Below are positions 35,195-44,439 of a stretch of DNA of 64,000 bases, piece after piece. The DNA is taken from positions 1,054,001-1,118,000 of the forward strand of contig NZ_CP166871.1 of the NCBI RefSeq assembly GCF_041379045.1, written 5' to 3'. How positions within the stretch are numbered: the stretch's first letter is position 1; each line of letters begins with the position of its first letter. Below the pieces are notes generated by a model that made no database searches, was not told the origin of the DNA, and was given only the letters and a program-made list of their open reading frames with translations. Made by a program: the position numbers and the translations under genes. The stretch is from Thalassotalea ponticola. GTDB taxonomy: Bacteria; Pseudomonadota; Gammaproteobacteria; Enterobacterales; Alteromonadaceae.

Positions 35195-35497
35195 TTGAGC
35201 CCCTGAAATATAACAATGAAATTAGCGCTAGGGCCGGTATGATATCGCGATAAGTGAGAAGGGCAACAGCAATACGTCAAAATGCAAAATTTTGCGACAA
35301 GAGGATGTTGTTAATAGTTTACATCTTTAGCCAATGGGGCGATTTAGAGCCATAAATTCAGTATTTAATGATTGCCACACACCCTATTGGTGGATGCTAA
35401 AGCGCAATAAGTTCAGTAAGCTCAGTAATAGGCTCAAGCAACAAAGCACATAACCAGCCAATAACCAACAAAAAACACACCAAGCAAACTTACGCGG
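35195..35497. other. 303-bp region upstream of the M1 peptidase gene, no gene seen
   Basis: The region lies between the end of the DUF1461-like gene and the start of the M1 gene, both minus strand. It must hold the M1 promoter. The only structure noted is the short palindrome TATCGCGATA near 35243-35252. The stretch next to the DUF1461-like stop is A- and C-rich without a clear terminator. Confidence 0.45.
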
Positions 35498-36241
35498 TTA
35501 ATGCGATGTTGAAAATCGACGTTGAATGGCAAACACCAAGGCGCAATACACACTGAAAACTGCTATTGCAACAACAACCAAGTTAACGGCAATGGAGGCA
35601 AATAAATCAGGCGCTTTCATAAAGGTACTCATTAGCGAGTCTTGATAATAAAAAAACCAGGGATAACCATCGGCAAAAACAACGTCGTGCATCAACTTAA
35701 ATAGGCGTTTAAAACCCACCAGTACAAACGTCATCACTACAGCTATGACAACCGTTGCCAGACAAATAATTTTTAACTTCGTACTGGGCACTGGCAGGCG
35801 TTTGCTAATATAAAGCATAGCTAGCAGGACGCTGATTGCGCTGGCGATAAGCGCCGTTTGCAAAAACGCGTTAACCACGTTAGCTACATCGTTTAAATGT
35901 CCTACTTCATCGTGAGTAAACAGCCGAGTAATTTTTCCTTGGCTGGTAAAACGGATATTTTCTAAGCCCTTGCCGTCGTTGTTTATTGCCCTAACGACTT
36001 GTTGAAAAAGAGCCACGTGTTGTTTTTTGTCGGTACTGGCAAAATGCTGCTTGTTAAACCGGTTTTGTGGGGCAAAGGTTAAGATGTGCTCTTTTATATC
36101 AAGGCGATCGTACCAACTGCTGTATGCAAAATTAAATTGACTGTTTATCTGCCAACTCGCGCCGAGCGAAGCGATAAACGCACTGCTACAAAACAGCAAC
36201 CACATAAATGTATTGGTGAGTTTTTTAATGTTATGGTTCAT
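35498..36241 (-). CDS. DUF1461-like integral membrane protein
   Basis: This membrane protein of about 247 residues has four hydrophobic helices: one near the N-terminus, two in the middle (ALIASAISVLLAMLYIS and ICLATVVIAVVMTFVLVGF) and one at the end (LVVVAIAVFSVYCALVF). The extracytoplasmic loop between helices 1 and 2 has FNFAYSSWYDRLDIKEHI and later FTHDEVGHLNDVANVVN, which resembles the DUF1461 (TIGR01906) pattern. The function of that family is unknown. ATG 36241 is used; GTG 36259 is in frame. A shortened relative lies immediately upstream. Confidence 0.6.
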   Translation of the reverse strand: MNHNIKKLTNTFMWLLFCSSAFIASLGASWQINSQFNFAYSSWYDRLDIKEHILTFAPQNRFNKQHFASTDKKQHVALFQQVVRAINNDGKGLENIRFTSQGKITRLFTHDEVGHLNDVANVVNAFLQTALIASAISVLLAMLYISKRLPVPSTKLKIICLATVVIAVVMTFVLVGFKRLFKLMHDVVFADGYPWFFYYQDSLMSTFMKAPDLFASIAVNLVVVAIAVFSVYCALVFAIQRRFSTSH

Positions 36242-36277
36242 TGGGTATGCAATATTCACCGTACTTACACTACCAGC

Positions 36278-36526
36278 TTAGTGATATGTTTGTAGACCGT
36301 TACTTATCGAATTTTGTTTCATATTGTTTGTGTCGTTTAAGGTGTTTTGCACGGCATAGGTAGCAATATGTTGTTCAATTTCCAGAACATCGTACCAAAC
36401 CGCGTAGGTGAAGTTTATTTTGCTATTAAGAACCCAACTTAAACCAAAACATACTGCGAGTAAACATATCGATTTAGCTACCCAAGCGGTTGCATAATAA
36501 AGTTGAGTTTTTGAACTGTTAGTCAC
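36278..36526 (-). CDS. Truncated paralogue of the DUF1461-like gene
   Basis: This frame of 82 codons with a GTG start encodes one membrane helix followed by SWVLNSKINFTYAVWYD and EIEQHIATYAVQN. Over 35 residues it matches the N-terminal loop of the next gene at 19 positions. The similarity then stops, and the frame ends after a short unrelated tail, so the rest of the protein is missing. It looks like the remnant of a tandem duplication, although a short functional protein cannot be excluded. Confidence 0.5.
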   Translation of the reverse strand: MTNSSKTQLYYATAWVAKSICLLAVCFGLSWVLNSKINFTYAVWYDVLEIEQHIATYAVQNTLNDTNNMKQNSISNGLQTYH

Positions 36527-36569
36527 TTGTGTTATTCGATGCAGTAGCTTGTTTGTCGAAAAGATAATA

Positions 36570-36583
36570 ATCGATATATCGAT
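36570..36583. promoter_or_regulatory. 14-bp palindrome upstream of the AraC-type gene
   Basis: ATCGATATATCGAT is perfectly self-complementary and lies between the two divergent units (DUF1461 fragment and AraC-type regulator), 142 bp before the regulator's ATG. It may be an operator, but it is AT-rich and could be fortuitous. Confidence 0.3.
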
Positions 36584-36725
36584 AGCTCAGGATTTCTGAC
36601 ATGTATCTTTACATTTTTCTGTAGTTAACGTGTCAGGAAAATTTACAACTAATTATGATATTTTCTCAGCAATTTGACAAATCGGTATTCCACTCCTAGT
36701 TTTTTGTAAGAGCACGGAGTTTGCG

Positions 36726-37640
36726 ATGTTTGGGGATGTCGCTTGTGCAAGGATGAAAAGGGAACGACAAAAAGTGAATAATGATAATGCAAGCGGGCTG
36801 TTGCTGGTAGGGTTTGATCTGACGTTAACGTCAAAATGTAGTGAAGTGATATCACAAATGTGCAACTTTGATACGGTGCATTCTATGGACCGTTTGGAAG
36901 CTGTGGCGACGTATCTAGAGCCGGAGGCCATTGTATATGTTATGGATTATACGACTTCAACCCACCTCTATAATCTCCAATATTTAAGACAGTCATTTCC
37001 AGATGCTTTGCTTTATATTGCAACTACGTCAGTATCGATTCCATTGTTGAAACAAGCTATTCAAATTGGCATTGCCAATGTATACATGTTTCCATTTTCA
37101 CCAAAAGATGAATTGGAATTTGTCGAGACATTAATGAGTAAGACCTCCTTGCGCTGTGATATAACGGACAACTATTTCAACGTTGTTTCTGATTTGAAGT
37201 TTAATCGAGATAACCCTGTTGAGTCATTACTTGATATTATCGAAAGGGATTTTGTAAAGGGGCCAACGTTACAAGATTTATCAGATGGCTTTCACTTAAG
37301 TCCAAGTCGTTTATGTCATATGTTTAAAGATTACTGTGGTCTGACTTATAGTCACTATTTGCTTTGTCGACGCTTAGAAGAAAGTGAACGATTATTATCG
37401 GATAGTGACAAGTCTGTAACAACTATCGCTTACAGCTTAGGTTTTGCTAACCCGTCTCATTTTAGTCGAAACTTTAAAGAGCACTTCAATATAACGCCAA
37501 ATGCGTTTTCCCAAGGCGACAGAACCGTAACCTTGAGTAACACTTACATTAGGTATCAGCGATTAAGAGCTAAGTTATTACCATTAGACTCATATGAAGA
37601 CACCAAGTCTATGCCAACAAAGCAATATGCAGCTCAATAA
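36726..37640 (+). CDS. AraC-family regulator with receiver-like N-terminal domain
   Basis: This transcription factor of 304 residues has a C-terminal double HTH of the AraC/XylS type (residues about 175-275: LQDLSDGFHLSPSRLCHMFK, then VTTIAYSLGFANPSHFSRNF). The N-terminal 130 residues have the order of a response-regulator receiver. Asp74 in YVMDY sits where the phosphorylated aspartate would be, but the N-terminal acid pair is reduced to VGFD and the Lys-Pro motif reads FPFSP, so phosphorylation is doubtful. GGAG lies 6 bp before the ATG. The gene overlaps the L,D-transpeptidase gene, suggesting shared expression. No partner kinase is adjacent. Confidence 0.83.
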   Translation: MFGDVACARMKRERQKVNNDNASGLLLVGFDLTLTSKCSEVISQMCNFDTVHSMDRLEAVATYLEPEAIVYVMDYTTSTHLYNLQYLRQSFPDALLYIATTSVSIPLLKQAIQIGIANVYMFPFSPKDELEFVETLMSKTSLRCDITDNYFNVVSDLKFNRDNPVESLLDIIERDFVKGPTLQDLSDGFHLSPSRLCHMFKDYCGLTYSHYLLCRRLEESERLLSDSDKSVTTIAYSLGFANPSHFSRNFKEHFNITPNAFSQGDRTVTLSNTYIRYQRLRAKLLPLDSYEDTKSMPTKQYAAQ

Positions 37641-39198
37641 ATTATTAGCTAAGATAGGGAGCACTCTGCTTTATGTGTGTTTCGTATTTACCTCTAGCGC
37701 TAATTCTATCGATATTACTATTTCCAACTCCAATAGCGATGCGGTGTTCAGTAACCGCGCCGTCGTTAACTGGTTACCTGACAATCAGCATACTCATTTT
37801 TTAGAAAAGTTAGGGCGCCAATATGTGTGGTTTGAAAACGTCACACCGACGGTAACGGGAATGGAACTGTACAAACTGCTGTTTGATCTAGGGTGGCTAG
37901 ACTACATAGACATTAAAACATCATCGGCAAAACACCTTCTCGAATTAGATGCGAAGCTAACACTTGGCATGTTTAAACTCATCGAGCTGTCGGCTCATTC
38001 AGATGGAACCAAAGTTGATTCTGAACAATTGCTGATTAGTGCAGTAGAACAAAATAAAGAAGACGAGCTGTTGTGGTCAATAATTCCCGACTATGTACAG
38101 GTAGGGTTACTGAGAGATTATATAGAGCGTTTTCGTCAGTTAGATAAAAAACAATGGCCACAGGTTGACGATAACTTTTATCCTAAGTTAGGCCAAAGTC
38201 ATGGCAAAGTAAAAGCAATACGACAAATATTACTGTATCTAGGGGACTTACCGAAAGAGGCGCAAACGAGACAACGACAAGACATATTTGACTCAGTCGT
38301 GATTGCAGCTTTAAAGAAATTTCAACAACGCCATGGGTTGACCATTGATGGTCGCTTGGGACCTAAAACCTATGAGCAATTGCAGATCACTCCTGGCCAG
38401 CGATTAAAGCAATTGCAGATGAATTTATGGCGGTGGTTCACTTATCCTAAGTCTGAGCCTGAACGGTACATCTTAGTTAATATTCCGAGTTATACCTTAT
38501 TTATGATGGAATCCGGTAACCACGAGTTTGATATGAAAGTGGTTGTAGGTAAGCGAGATAACCAAACTCCTTTGATGATAACGGAAATTAACCGGTTAAC
38601 AGTTAACCCAACCTGGACACCAACTTGGAATATAATAAAAACTCAGTTGATTCCAGAATATGAAAAAGACTATTTGTCATTACACAGACAAAACTTTCAG
38701 TTGCTGACTGGGCCTATCAAAGCACCACAAGTGAAACAAATAGACAAACCTGATATCGATATAGCGCAAATGCTTCAACAGTATCGCTTGGTGCAATCAC
38801 CCGGTGATAACAACGCCCTTGGGTATTATCGATTCAATATTCCCAATGAATACGCAATATATTTACATGATACGCCAGCCAAATACGCGTTTAATCAGCA
38901 AAATAGAGCCTTAAGTTACGGTTGTGTTCGATTAGAAAATGCTTCTTTTCTGGCGCAAAGAATCAGTCAATATGACGACAATATCACTGACGACAACATT
39001 TTTAACGCTCTACAATCGGGTAACACGTCGCATTTTAGGTTACATACGCCAATCCCCGTCTTTATTACCTATAAGACGGCTTGGGTAAATGAAAAAGGGG
39101 AATTGCAATTTTTTCCAGACGTGTATCGCAAAGATAGAAATTTTGAGGTTCATATTCCAAGGTTCGTTTATCGTGACGACACATTGTCAAAGTTATAG
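37627..39198 (+). CDS. L,D-transpeptidase of the YcbB/LdtD type
   Basis: This exported enzyme of 523 residues makes 3-3 cross-links in peptidoglycan, or attaches proteins to it. The signal peptide is MQLNKLLAKIGSTLLYVCF with TSSANS after it. A peptidoglycan-binding repeat (LKKFQQRHGLTIDGRLGPKT) lies near residue 240. The YkuD catalytic domain has YLHDTP and the catalytic SYGCVRL with Cys433. ATG 37627 fits the signal peptide; ATG 37594 is in frame and would extend it by 11 residues. It overlaps the AraC gene by 14 bp or more, which is unusual for a cell-wall enzyme and suggests dedicated regulation. Confidence 0.88.
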   Translation: MQLNKLLAKIGSTLLYVCFVFTSSANSIDITISNSNSDAVFSNRAVVNWLPDNQHTHFLEKLGRQYVWFENVTPTVTGMELYKLLFDLGWLDYIDIKTSSAKHLLELDAKLTLGMFKLIELSAHSDGTKVDSEQLLISAVEQNKEDELLWSIIPDYVQVGLLRDYIERFRQLDKKQWPQVDDNFYPKLGQSHGKVKAIRQILLYLGDLPKEAQTRQRQDIFDSVVIAALKKFQQRHGLTIDGRLGPKTYEQLQITPGQRLKQLQMNLWRWFTYPKSEPERYILVNIPSYTLFMMESGNHEFDMKVVVGKRDNQTPLMITEINRLTVNPTWTPTWNIIKTQLIPEYEKDYLSLHRQNFQLLTGPIKAPQVKQIDKPDIDIAQMLQQYRLVQSPGDNNALGYYRFNIPNEYAIYLHDTPAKYAFNQQNRALSYGCVRLENASFLAQRISQYDDNITDDNIFNALQSGNTSHFRLHTPIPVFITYKTAWVNEKGELQFFPDVYRKDRNFEVHIPRFVYRDDTLSKL

Positions 39199-39334
39199 AA
39201 AAGTAACTTTATTAAGCCGGAAGGTTCTTAATTTTAAAATATCGAACGTGATAGTAATTACTCATAAATAAGTTTTGAGCGCTGCTTGATTCAATGCTTA
39301 TTTGGACGCTTTTGTTTAACAACTTTTTATATAT

Positions 39335-40756
39335 TTAGTAATTTATTTGATATATGGAAAGTAATTCATTTTGGATGATCAATTGCATGTTAAATTGCTG
39401 CGTTAAATCTGAGGTTAGTTTGTCAATAATCTGATTATCTTTTGTAGATGTGTATGATGAACTAACCAAATACTTTATTTTTTTATTGTTCATTTCTGAG
39501 ATAATTGCTTCTTTATAAATGTTATAGTTACTATTTTTTTTATCGCTAAAAAATTGACAAATTGGCCAAGAGTAATAGTAGTAGAATGTATTTTTTAAAT
39601 TTGAATAAGCATCAATTGTAATGGGGGGGCGAGTGGAACAACCTATATACACAAAAGAGCCATAAGCTTCCGTTGGTAATGAACCAATGGTTCGAATAAT
39701 CTCTGTGTGTTGTGGTGAAAAGTAATTCATTGCTAGCTCAGTTCGTTTAAATCCAAAAGCTAATACAATAGATAAGCAAAGTAGTTGAACAAATTTTGAA
39801 ATTGATTCTTGTTGAATTAAAATTGCGATAAGAGTAATTAGAACAAGAATTACGGGAGCATAATGGTACTGAATAAACTTCCCCTGTATCAGAACAATAA
39901 AAAAACCCAAGATTGCTAAACCAGCTAATCGATTACATAAAATCACGTGCTCAGATTTCTTTTTAGTTATGAAAATAATAAAGAGAGATAAAGCTATAAA
40001 AAGAAAAATGCCGGTATATATCAAGCTTGTTGATATAAATAAGTCCCAACTATTTCGTTTTGAATAAAGATTCGTCAATTCAGATAAATATAAAAAGTAC
40101 TCGGGAGAATAGACGTAGCACCCTAAAATATATATTGCTCCTCCTAGGACAAAAAATGTTAAATTTTTTAATTCTGTGCTGCGTTTTTTATTTTTTCGGT
40201 TCCAAAAATAAGTTAATACAGGGACAAGGTAAAAATAGGGTTTTCCGAGTAAGCCTATTAATGCTAATACTAACTCTAATTTTCTGGGCGTATAATTTAT
40301 GACTACTGACTTTAGTAGCCATGGAGTCAGCAGTAGAAACGATATATAGTCTTTGGCGTAAATTATATTTGGAGAATGAATGAACAAAGTAAACAGAATA
40401 ATAAAACCAATGAACTGGTAGTGCTCTAATTCAATATCTTTGCATGTTTTTGCTAATAAGATATAAAAAGTTATAGTTAATAAGCAATAGTAAATGGTTA
40501 ACGCTGTTATTGGTGGTACTCCCAAATTATTCGAGATAATTATCGGGGGAGAGTAATATAGCAGTCCTATAAGTGGAGATATTTCAACAAAATCAATGTA
40601 ATACTTTTTACCTTCAAAAAAGTTATTTGCAAGCTGACTCAAATAATAGTTATCTGGATGAATCACAAAATTATTGGATAGCAAAAGAATAAAACTACAT
40701 AAAACAACCAAATGTAGTAATTGGGATTGAAGCATATGACGTCTTACGTTAAGCAT
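39335..40756 (-). CDS. GT-C-like membrane glycosyltransferase, last gene of the glycan operon
   Basis: This protein of 473 residues has about ten membrane helices. The first periplasmic loop contains an aspartate (HPDNYYL) and, further on, a YIDFVEISPLIGLLYY motif. The product of 42800 has a matching layout, typical of GT-C enzymes that use a polyprenyl-phosphate sugar. A small C-terminal soluble domain follows. It overlaps gtrA by 8 bp. The DNA is strongly AT-rich, in contrast to the housekeeping genes. The substrate is unknown, and the enzyme class is inferred from topology and motifs, not from a recognised family match. Confidence 0.62.
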   Translation of the reverse strand: MLNVRRHMLQSQLLHLVVLCSFILLLSNNFVIHPDNYYLSQLANNFFEGKKYYIDFVEISPLIGLLYYSPPIIISNNLGVPPITALTIYYCLLTITFYILLAKTCKDIELEHYQFIGFIILFTLFIHSPNIIYAKDYISFLLLTPWLLKSVVINYTPRKLELVLALIGLLGKPYFYLVPVLTYFWNRKNKKRSTELKNLTFFVLGGAIYILGCYVYSPEYFLYLSELTNLYSKRNSWDLFISTSLIYTGIFLFIALSLFIIFITKKKSEHVILCNRLAGLAILGFFIVLIQGKFIQYHYAPVILVLITLIAILIQQESISKFVQLLCLSIVLAFGFKRTELAMNYFSPQHTEIIRTIGSLPTEAYGSFVYIGCSTRPPITIDAYSNLKNTFYYYYSWPICQFFSDKKNSNYNIYKEAIISEMNNKKIKYLVSSSYTSTKDNQIIDKLTSDLTQQFNMQLIIQNELLSIYQINY

Positions 40757-41126
40757 TCACATAGACCCAATATTTTAAAACAATATAGCCAATCCATGGC
40801 ATCGATGCGGCAACTAAGAGTATACAAAGTTCATCAGGGATAGTGAGTTGTTGACAAATTTCAGTAGTAACATAAATTATCAAGCAGTTTAGTAATGCTA
40901 ATATAAAGTATTTTTTTAAGCTACTTAAAGAAAGTTTATGAGAGAAACTCCATTTTGTATTTAGTGTATAAGCTATTATAAAAGAAAGTAAAAATGCAAA
41001 TGTGTTTGCTACGAATATGTCAAATAACAATAGCTTAACGCACATATATGCGATAAATATATGCGTTAGTGTATTAGCTATACCTACACAGCAAAATTTA
41101 ATAAATTCCTTCCTAATAGTTATCAT
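40749..41126 (-). CDS. gtrA: GtrA-family membrane protein (lipid-linked sugar flippase candidate)
   Basis: This small protein of 125 residues has four membrane helices. The opening FIKFCCVGIANTLTHIFIAY and the middle NTKWSF motif are typical of GtrA/DPMS-like proteins, which are thought to flip polyprenyl-phosphate-glucose across the membrane. It overlaps the methyltransferase gene by 4 bp (ATGA), so it is translationally coupled. With the GtrB-type transferase two genes upstream it completes a classic donor-supply pair. Confidence 0.85.
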   Translation of the reverse strand: MITIRKEFIKFCCVGIANTLTHIFIAYMCVKLLLFDIFVANTFAFLLSFIIAYTLNTKWSFSHKLSLSSLKKYFILALLNCLIIYVTTEICQQLTIPDELCILLVAASMPWIGYIVLKYWVYVNA

Positions 41127-41905
41127 CTATTTAACTCTTTTTTTTCGTCATTACTCGTTTTTTTAGCTATTAAACTTATGGATAAACCTAAAGGGGCGGG
41201 GACAAATTTTAATAGCCAAGTTTCAAATCGAAATATATGAAACAAAAAGCTATTCAATAGTTCGTTGGGGGGCGAGGAGCCTGTAGGGGTAACCCTCCTC
41301 GTAACTTTGTCGAAAAAACGAGTTAGAACAGCTAAGGGTAACAATAAAAAGTTGAAATACTGTTTATGAACTACTTTAAATCCAGAACTTTCAACTTTTT
41401 TAACTAAATCATCTATTTTATAGCGGCGAAAATGATGTAGTTTAATATCGTGAGGACCAAACAATTGCGGAATAGATGGAACAGTAATAAGAATCTTTCC
41501 ATTATTCTTTAAGCTATCATATAAAACTTTTAATGCATCAACATCTTCTTCTATATGTTCTAAAACATCAAAAAGGCAGACAACGTCAAATGCGTCGTTT
41601 GAAAACGGGTACTCGTAGGGGAGTGATCCTTTTATTATTTTTATATCTGTAACCGTCCTCGCAAGTTTGACCGCCTCATCATTCATTTCAATCGCGGTAA
41701 CAGTGCCATAGTTTCCTAATAGCTCTAAATTACCTCCGACACCACAACCTACTTCAATAATAGATGAGTTGGTATCGGATAAAGTTTCATCTAATAATTT
41801 TTTAATAACTAAACGACGTCCTCTAAACCACCAATGGTTTTGCTGTTGTTTAAACATTTCGGTATAGCATGATAGTTCCATATCGGGGTTAATACTCCTT
41901 TTCAA
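41123..41905 (-). CDS. Class I SAM-dependent methyltransferase
   Basis: This protein of 260 residues has a Rossmann methyltransferase fold. Motif I is IIEVGCGVGGNLELLGNYG near residue 50, then AIEMNDEAVKLA and the post-I acid loop FDVVCLFDVLEHIEEDVDAL. A C-terminal hydrophobic part (residues 185-250) may rest on the membrane. The opening (MFKQQQNHWWFRGRR) is typical of methyltransferases in polysaccharide clusters. It probably methylates a glycan or its lipid carrier. It overlaps the GT2 gene by 17 bp. Confidence 0.82.
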   Translation of the reverse strand: MKRSINPDMELSCYTEMFKQQQNHWWFRGRRLVIKKLLDETLSDTNSSIIEVGCGVGGNLELLGNYGTVTAIEMNDEAVKLARTVTDIKIIKGSLPYEYPFSNDAFDVVCLFDVLEHIEEDVDALKVLYDSLKNNGKILITVPSIPQLFGPHDIKLHHFRRYKIDDLVKKVESSGFKVVHKQYFNFLLLPLAVLTRFFDKVTRRVTPTGSSPPNELLNSFLFHIFRFETWLLKFVPAPLGLSISLIAKKTSNDEKKELNR

Positions 41906-42803
41906 TTATATAAAGAGGTCTTTGCTTAGCTTCCATATATATTCGGCCAATGTACTCACCTAATATCCCAATTCCAATTAATTGAATTCCACCTAAAAAT
42001 AAAATAATGACTATTAGTGAAGAGTAGCCAGGTACATCGATTCCAGAAAGCAAAGCTAGTGCTATGATAAACACTCCATAACAGAAAGATAGCAACGCAA
42101 CTATTACGCCAATATATGTCCAGATTTTAAGTGGGATCGTGGAAAAACTGGTTATGCCCTCTATGGCTAAATTCCATAACTTCCAAAATGTAAATTTACT
42201 TTCACCATTTTCTCTACAAGGGCGCGCATAATTGATCGTTGACGATTTAAATCCAACCCAGGAGAATAAACCTTTCATGAATCGTTGAGTTTCTGGTAAC
42301 TCATTAATATGATCGACAACCACTCGCCCCATCAAACGAAAATCACCAACGTTTTCTGGTATTTTATGGTCAGCCATTTTGTTATGAAAATAATAAAAAC
42401 CTTTTGCAGTTAGACGTTTTAAATAGCTATCACTGTTTCTGTCTACTCTTTTAGCTAAAACAATTTGATACCCTTTTTGCCATTCATCGAGTAACTTTAA
42501 AACTAATTCTGGAGGATCTTGCATATCGACGTCTATCGGAATGACAGCGTCACCTTTGGCATATTTTAATCCTGCGGTTAACGCAGCCTCTTTGCCAAAG
42601 TTTCTAGAAAATGAAATAATTCGAATTTGTGGAGTATTACGTTTCTCTTCTCGTAACGTTCGCAAGGTTTCGTCATCTGAGCCGTCATCGATAAATAAAA
42701 ATTCAAAGCCGACATTTTTGCATTGCATGACCTCTTTCATCTTTTTGATAAAAAGGCCTACACTTTGTTGTTCATTATAAACCGGACATACTATTGATAT
42801 CAT
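41889..42803 (-). CDS. GT2 glycosyltransferase, GtrB/DPM1 type
   Basis: This protein of 304 residues loads a sugar onto polyprenyl phosphate. The GT2 domain has VCPVYNEQQSV at the start, IDDGSDDETL near residue 40 and the catalytic DVDMQDPPEL near residue 96. Two C-terminal membrane helices (IWTYIGVIVALLSFCYGVF and LIVIILFLGGIQLIGIGIL) anchor it, followed by YIGRIYMEAKQRPLYI as in the GtrB/ArnC/PglD-like group. It overlaps the next gene upstream by 4 bp. Together with GtrA it supplies the lipid-linked donor for the GT-C-type enzymes of this operon. Confidence 0.88.
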   Translation of the reverse strand: MISIVCPVYNEQQSVGLFIKKMKEVMQCKNVGFEFLFIDDGSDDETLRTLREEKRNTPQIRIISFSRNFGKEAALTAGLKYAKGDAVIPIDVDMQDPPELVLKLLDEWQKGYQIVLAKRVDRNSDSYLKRLTAKGFYYFHNKMADHKIPENVGDFRLMGRVVVDHINELPETQRFMKGLFSWVGFKSSTINYARPCRENGESKFTFWKLWNLAIEGITSFSTIPLKIWTYIGVIVALLSFCYGVFIIALALLSGIDVPGYSSLIVIILFLGGIQLIGIGILGEYIGRIYMEAKQRPLYIIEKEY

Positions 42804-44419
42804 TTATCACTTCCTATGGGTAAATAAACATCGTAGGTTTTGCCACTGATGAAAGAAATTTGGTCACCACTATTGAAGTAGTGTCCTAATATTTTCTTAA
42901 GTTGTGGGTTTTTTTTAATAAAGCTTTCATATTTGAAGTTTTCAGTAAAGTAGGATGGCGATTCTGAGCTTTCAATAAATATAGCTTTTGGTTGATAATC
43001 CGAAATTTCTTTATAGATTTTATCCATTACTGGTAAAGTTATGTCGTTAATTTTTTGTATTTGGTCTTTAGTTAATTTTTCGGGGGCTCTTTGCATAGTA
43101 TCAATGGCTGGGAGAGGCCAAAGTGCCGGGAATCCTGATACCCAATTGGCCTTTGTATAGTGTCTTATAAAGGTTGATGGCCAAACATTTGTTGAAAAAA
43201 CGTAAACGTTCTGATTTGCGAAGTTTCGATTTATGTAATCAGCAGTATCTCGAAAAGAGTCAATTCCCAAAGACTGAAATGATGGTGCCTTTTCTTGTAG
43301 TAATTTAGCGACTACGTAACTTTTATTTATTAGGTGATAAGAAGAAAAAAGAATGAGAAAAGTAGCCAGGGTCATTAATGTTTTAGGTGAATTTAAAAAT
43401 GATGAAATCTGTTTTAAATAAACAATCGTTGTAATGCCAAAACTGAATGTCAATAAAACAGAATGTGGAAGTAACTGATATGAATAGTGTGACTGCAATA
43501 AAAATACAAGGAGGCCGATAAAACTTAAATATAAAAAGTAGTGAATTAAATTACGCTCAATTTTATTCTTTATTGTAAAACTTACGGCTATCAAAAATAG
43601 CAATAGCAGTAGGTTTACTTCTAAATTGAAAAGTTCAATAGGAATTCCATAAGCCCAATACGTTGCAACGGCCAAGGGAACCATCTTAGGAATATAATTA
43701 GGTTCGAGTACAATCAGATAGAGATAAAAAAAACAGCTACAAATTGCAATTAAAGACGATTCTAAGGTGAGTAAATTTTTAACCACTGGTTTTTGAATAA
43801 ACCTCCAAAGTTCTGCACCTATAAAAAACAAGATAAAATAAGGTTTTATGCAGATACCTATAGTTGCTGAAAATGCCACTATAGTTTTACTTTTAAAAGG
43901 TAAGGGGGGGGGATTTAACCCTTGAAAAAAAGTCGAAATAAAATACGGTAAAAGTAATATTATAGCTAGATGGTCTCGCTGACCGAAGTCGTATTGGGCA
44001 CTTCCATAACAGCTAACAATAACAGCTATAAATAAGTAATACCTTTCGGTCGAGCTAAAATGACTTTGCTTAAAATAACTTACAAAATTAATGATAAAAG
44101 GTAGCGTCACGATAAATGCATATAGCTTTAGAGACAATACGCTTGAAAACTCGAACGCCTGATTTATAGCAACGACAGGTACCAACAAGTAAAAAATAAT
44201 GGGAGGGTTTAACTCCATTATTTCCGAATAAAGTAATTTTCCTGCTAACCACTGTTCTGTTGCAGTGTAAAGCCAGCCAATATCATGATTTAAGTGTAGG
44301 GCTAGATTCGAAAATACATAATACAGGATAAGGCTAGCAAGACTTACTAACCTTATCCAATATATGAAACGTTTTATATCGAATGCGTTTGATTTTACAA
44401 ATAATGCTTTACTAATCAT
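42800..44419 (-). CDS. GT-C-like membrane glycosyltransferase
   Basis: This protein of 539 residues has about eleven membrane helices. The first loop has NHDIGWLYTATEQWLAGK and IMELNPPIIFY, the acid-bearing arrangement seen in GT39/GT83-like enzymes. A C-terminal soluble part (residues 390-539) follows. ATG 44419 is chosen because AAGG lies 5 bp upstream; the in-frame codon at 44452 would overlap the preceding gene. The same layout recurs in the last gene of the operon (39335), so the operon carries two transferases that could add sugars to different positions. Confidence 0.65.
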   Translation of the reverse strand: MISKALFVKSNAFDIKRFIYWIRLVSLASLILYYVFSNLALHLNHDIGWLYTATEQWLAGKLLYSEIMELNPPIIFYLLVPVVAINQAFEFSSVLSLKLYAFIVTLPFIINFVSYFKQSHFSSTERYYLFIAVIVSCYGSAQYDFGQRDHLAIILLLPYFISTFFQGLNPPPLPFKSKTIVAFSATIGICIKPYFILFFIGAELWRFIQKPVVKNLLTLESSLIAICSCFFYLYLIVLEPNYIPKMVPLAVATYWAYGIPIELFNLEVNLLLLLFLIAVSFTIKNKIERNLIHYFLYLSFIGLLVFLLQSHYSYQLLPHSVLLTFSFGITTIVYLKQISSFLNSPKTLMTLATFLILFSSYHLINKSYVVAKLLQEKAPSFQSLGIDSFRDTADYINRNFANQNVYVFSTNVWPSTFIRHYTKANWVSGFPALWPLPAIDTMQRAPEKLTKDQIQKINDITLPVMDKIYKEISDYQPKAIFIESSESPSYFTENFKYESFIKKNPQLKKILGHYFNSGDQISFISGKTYDVYLPIGSDK

Positions 44420-44439
44420 TTTACCTTCATGATGTTCTT

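Noticed and set aside
36570..36583. 14-bp palindrome as a firm binding site
   Set aside because: It is made mostly of alternating A/T with two CG steps and could occur by chance; it is listed as a feature only with low confidence.
39199..39334. Terminator between the convergent L,D-transpeptidase and GT-C genes
   Set aside because: Only imperfect A/T-rich pairing (around 39263-39305) without a clear stem and T-run could be seen.
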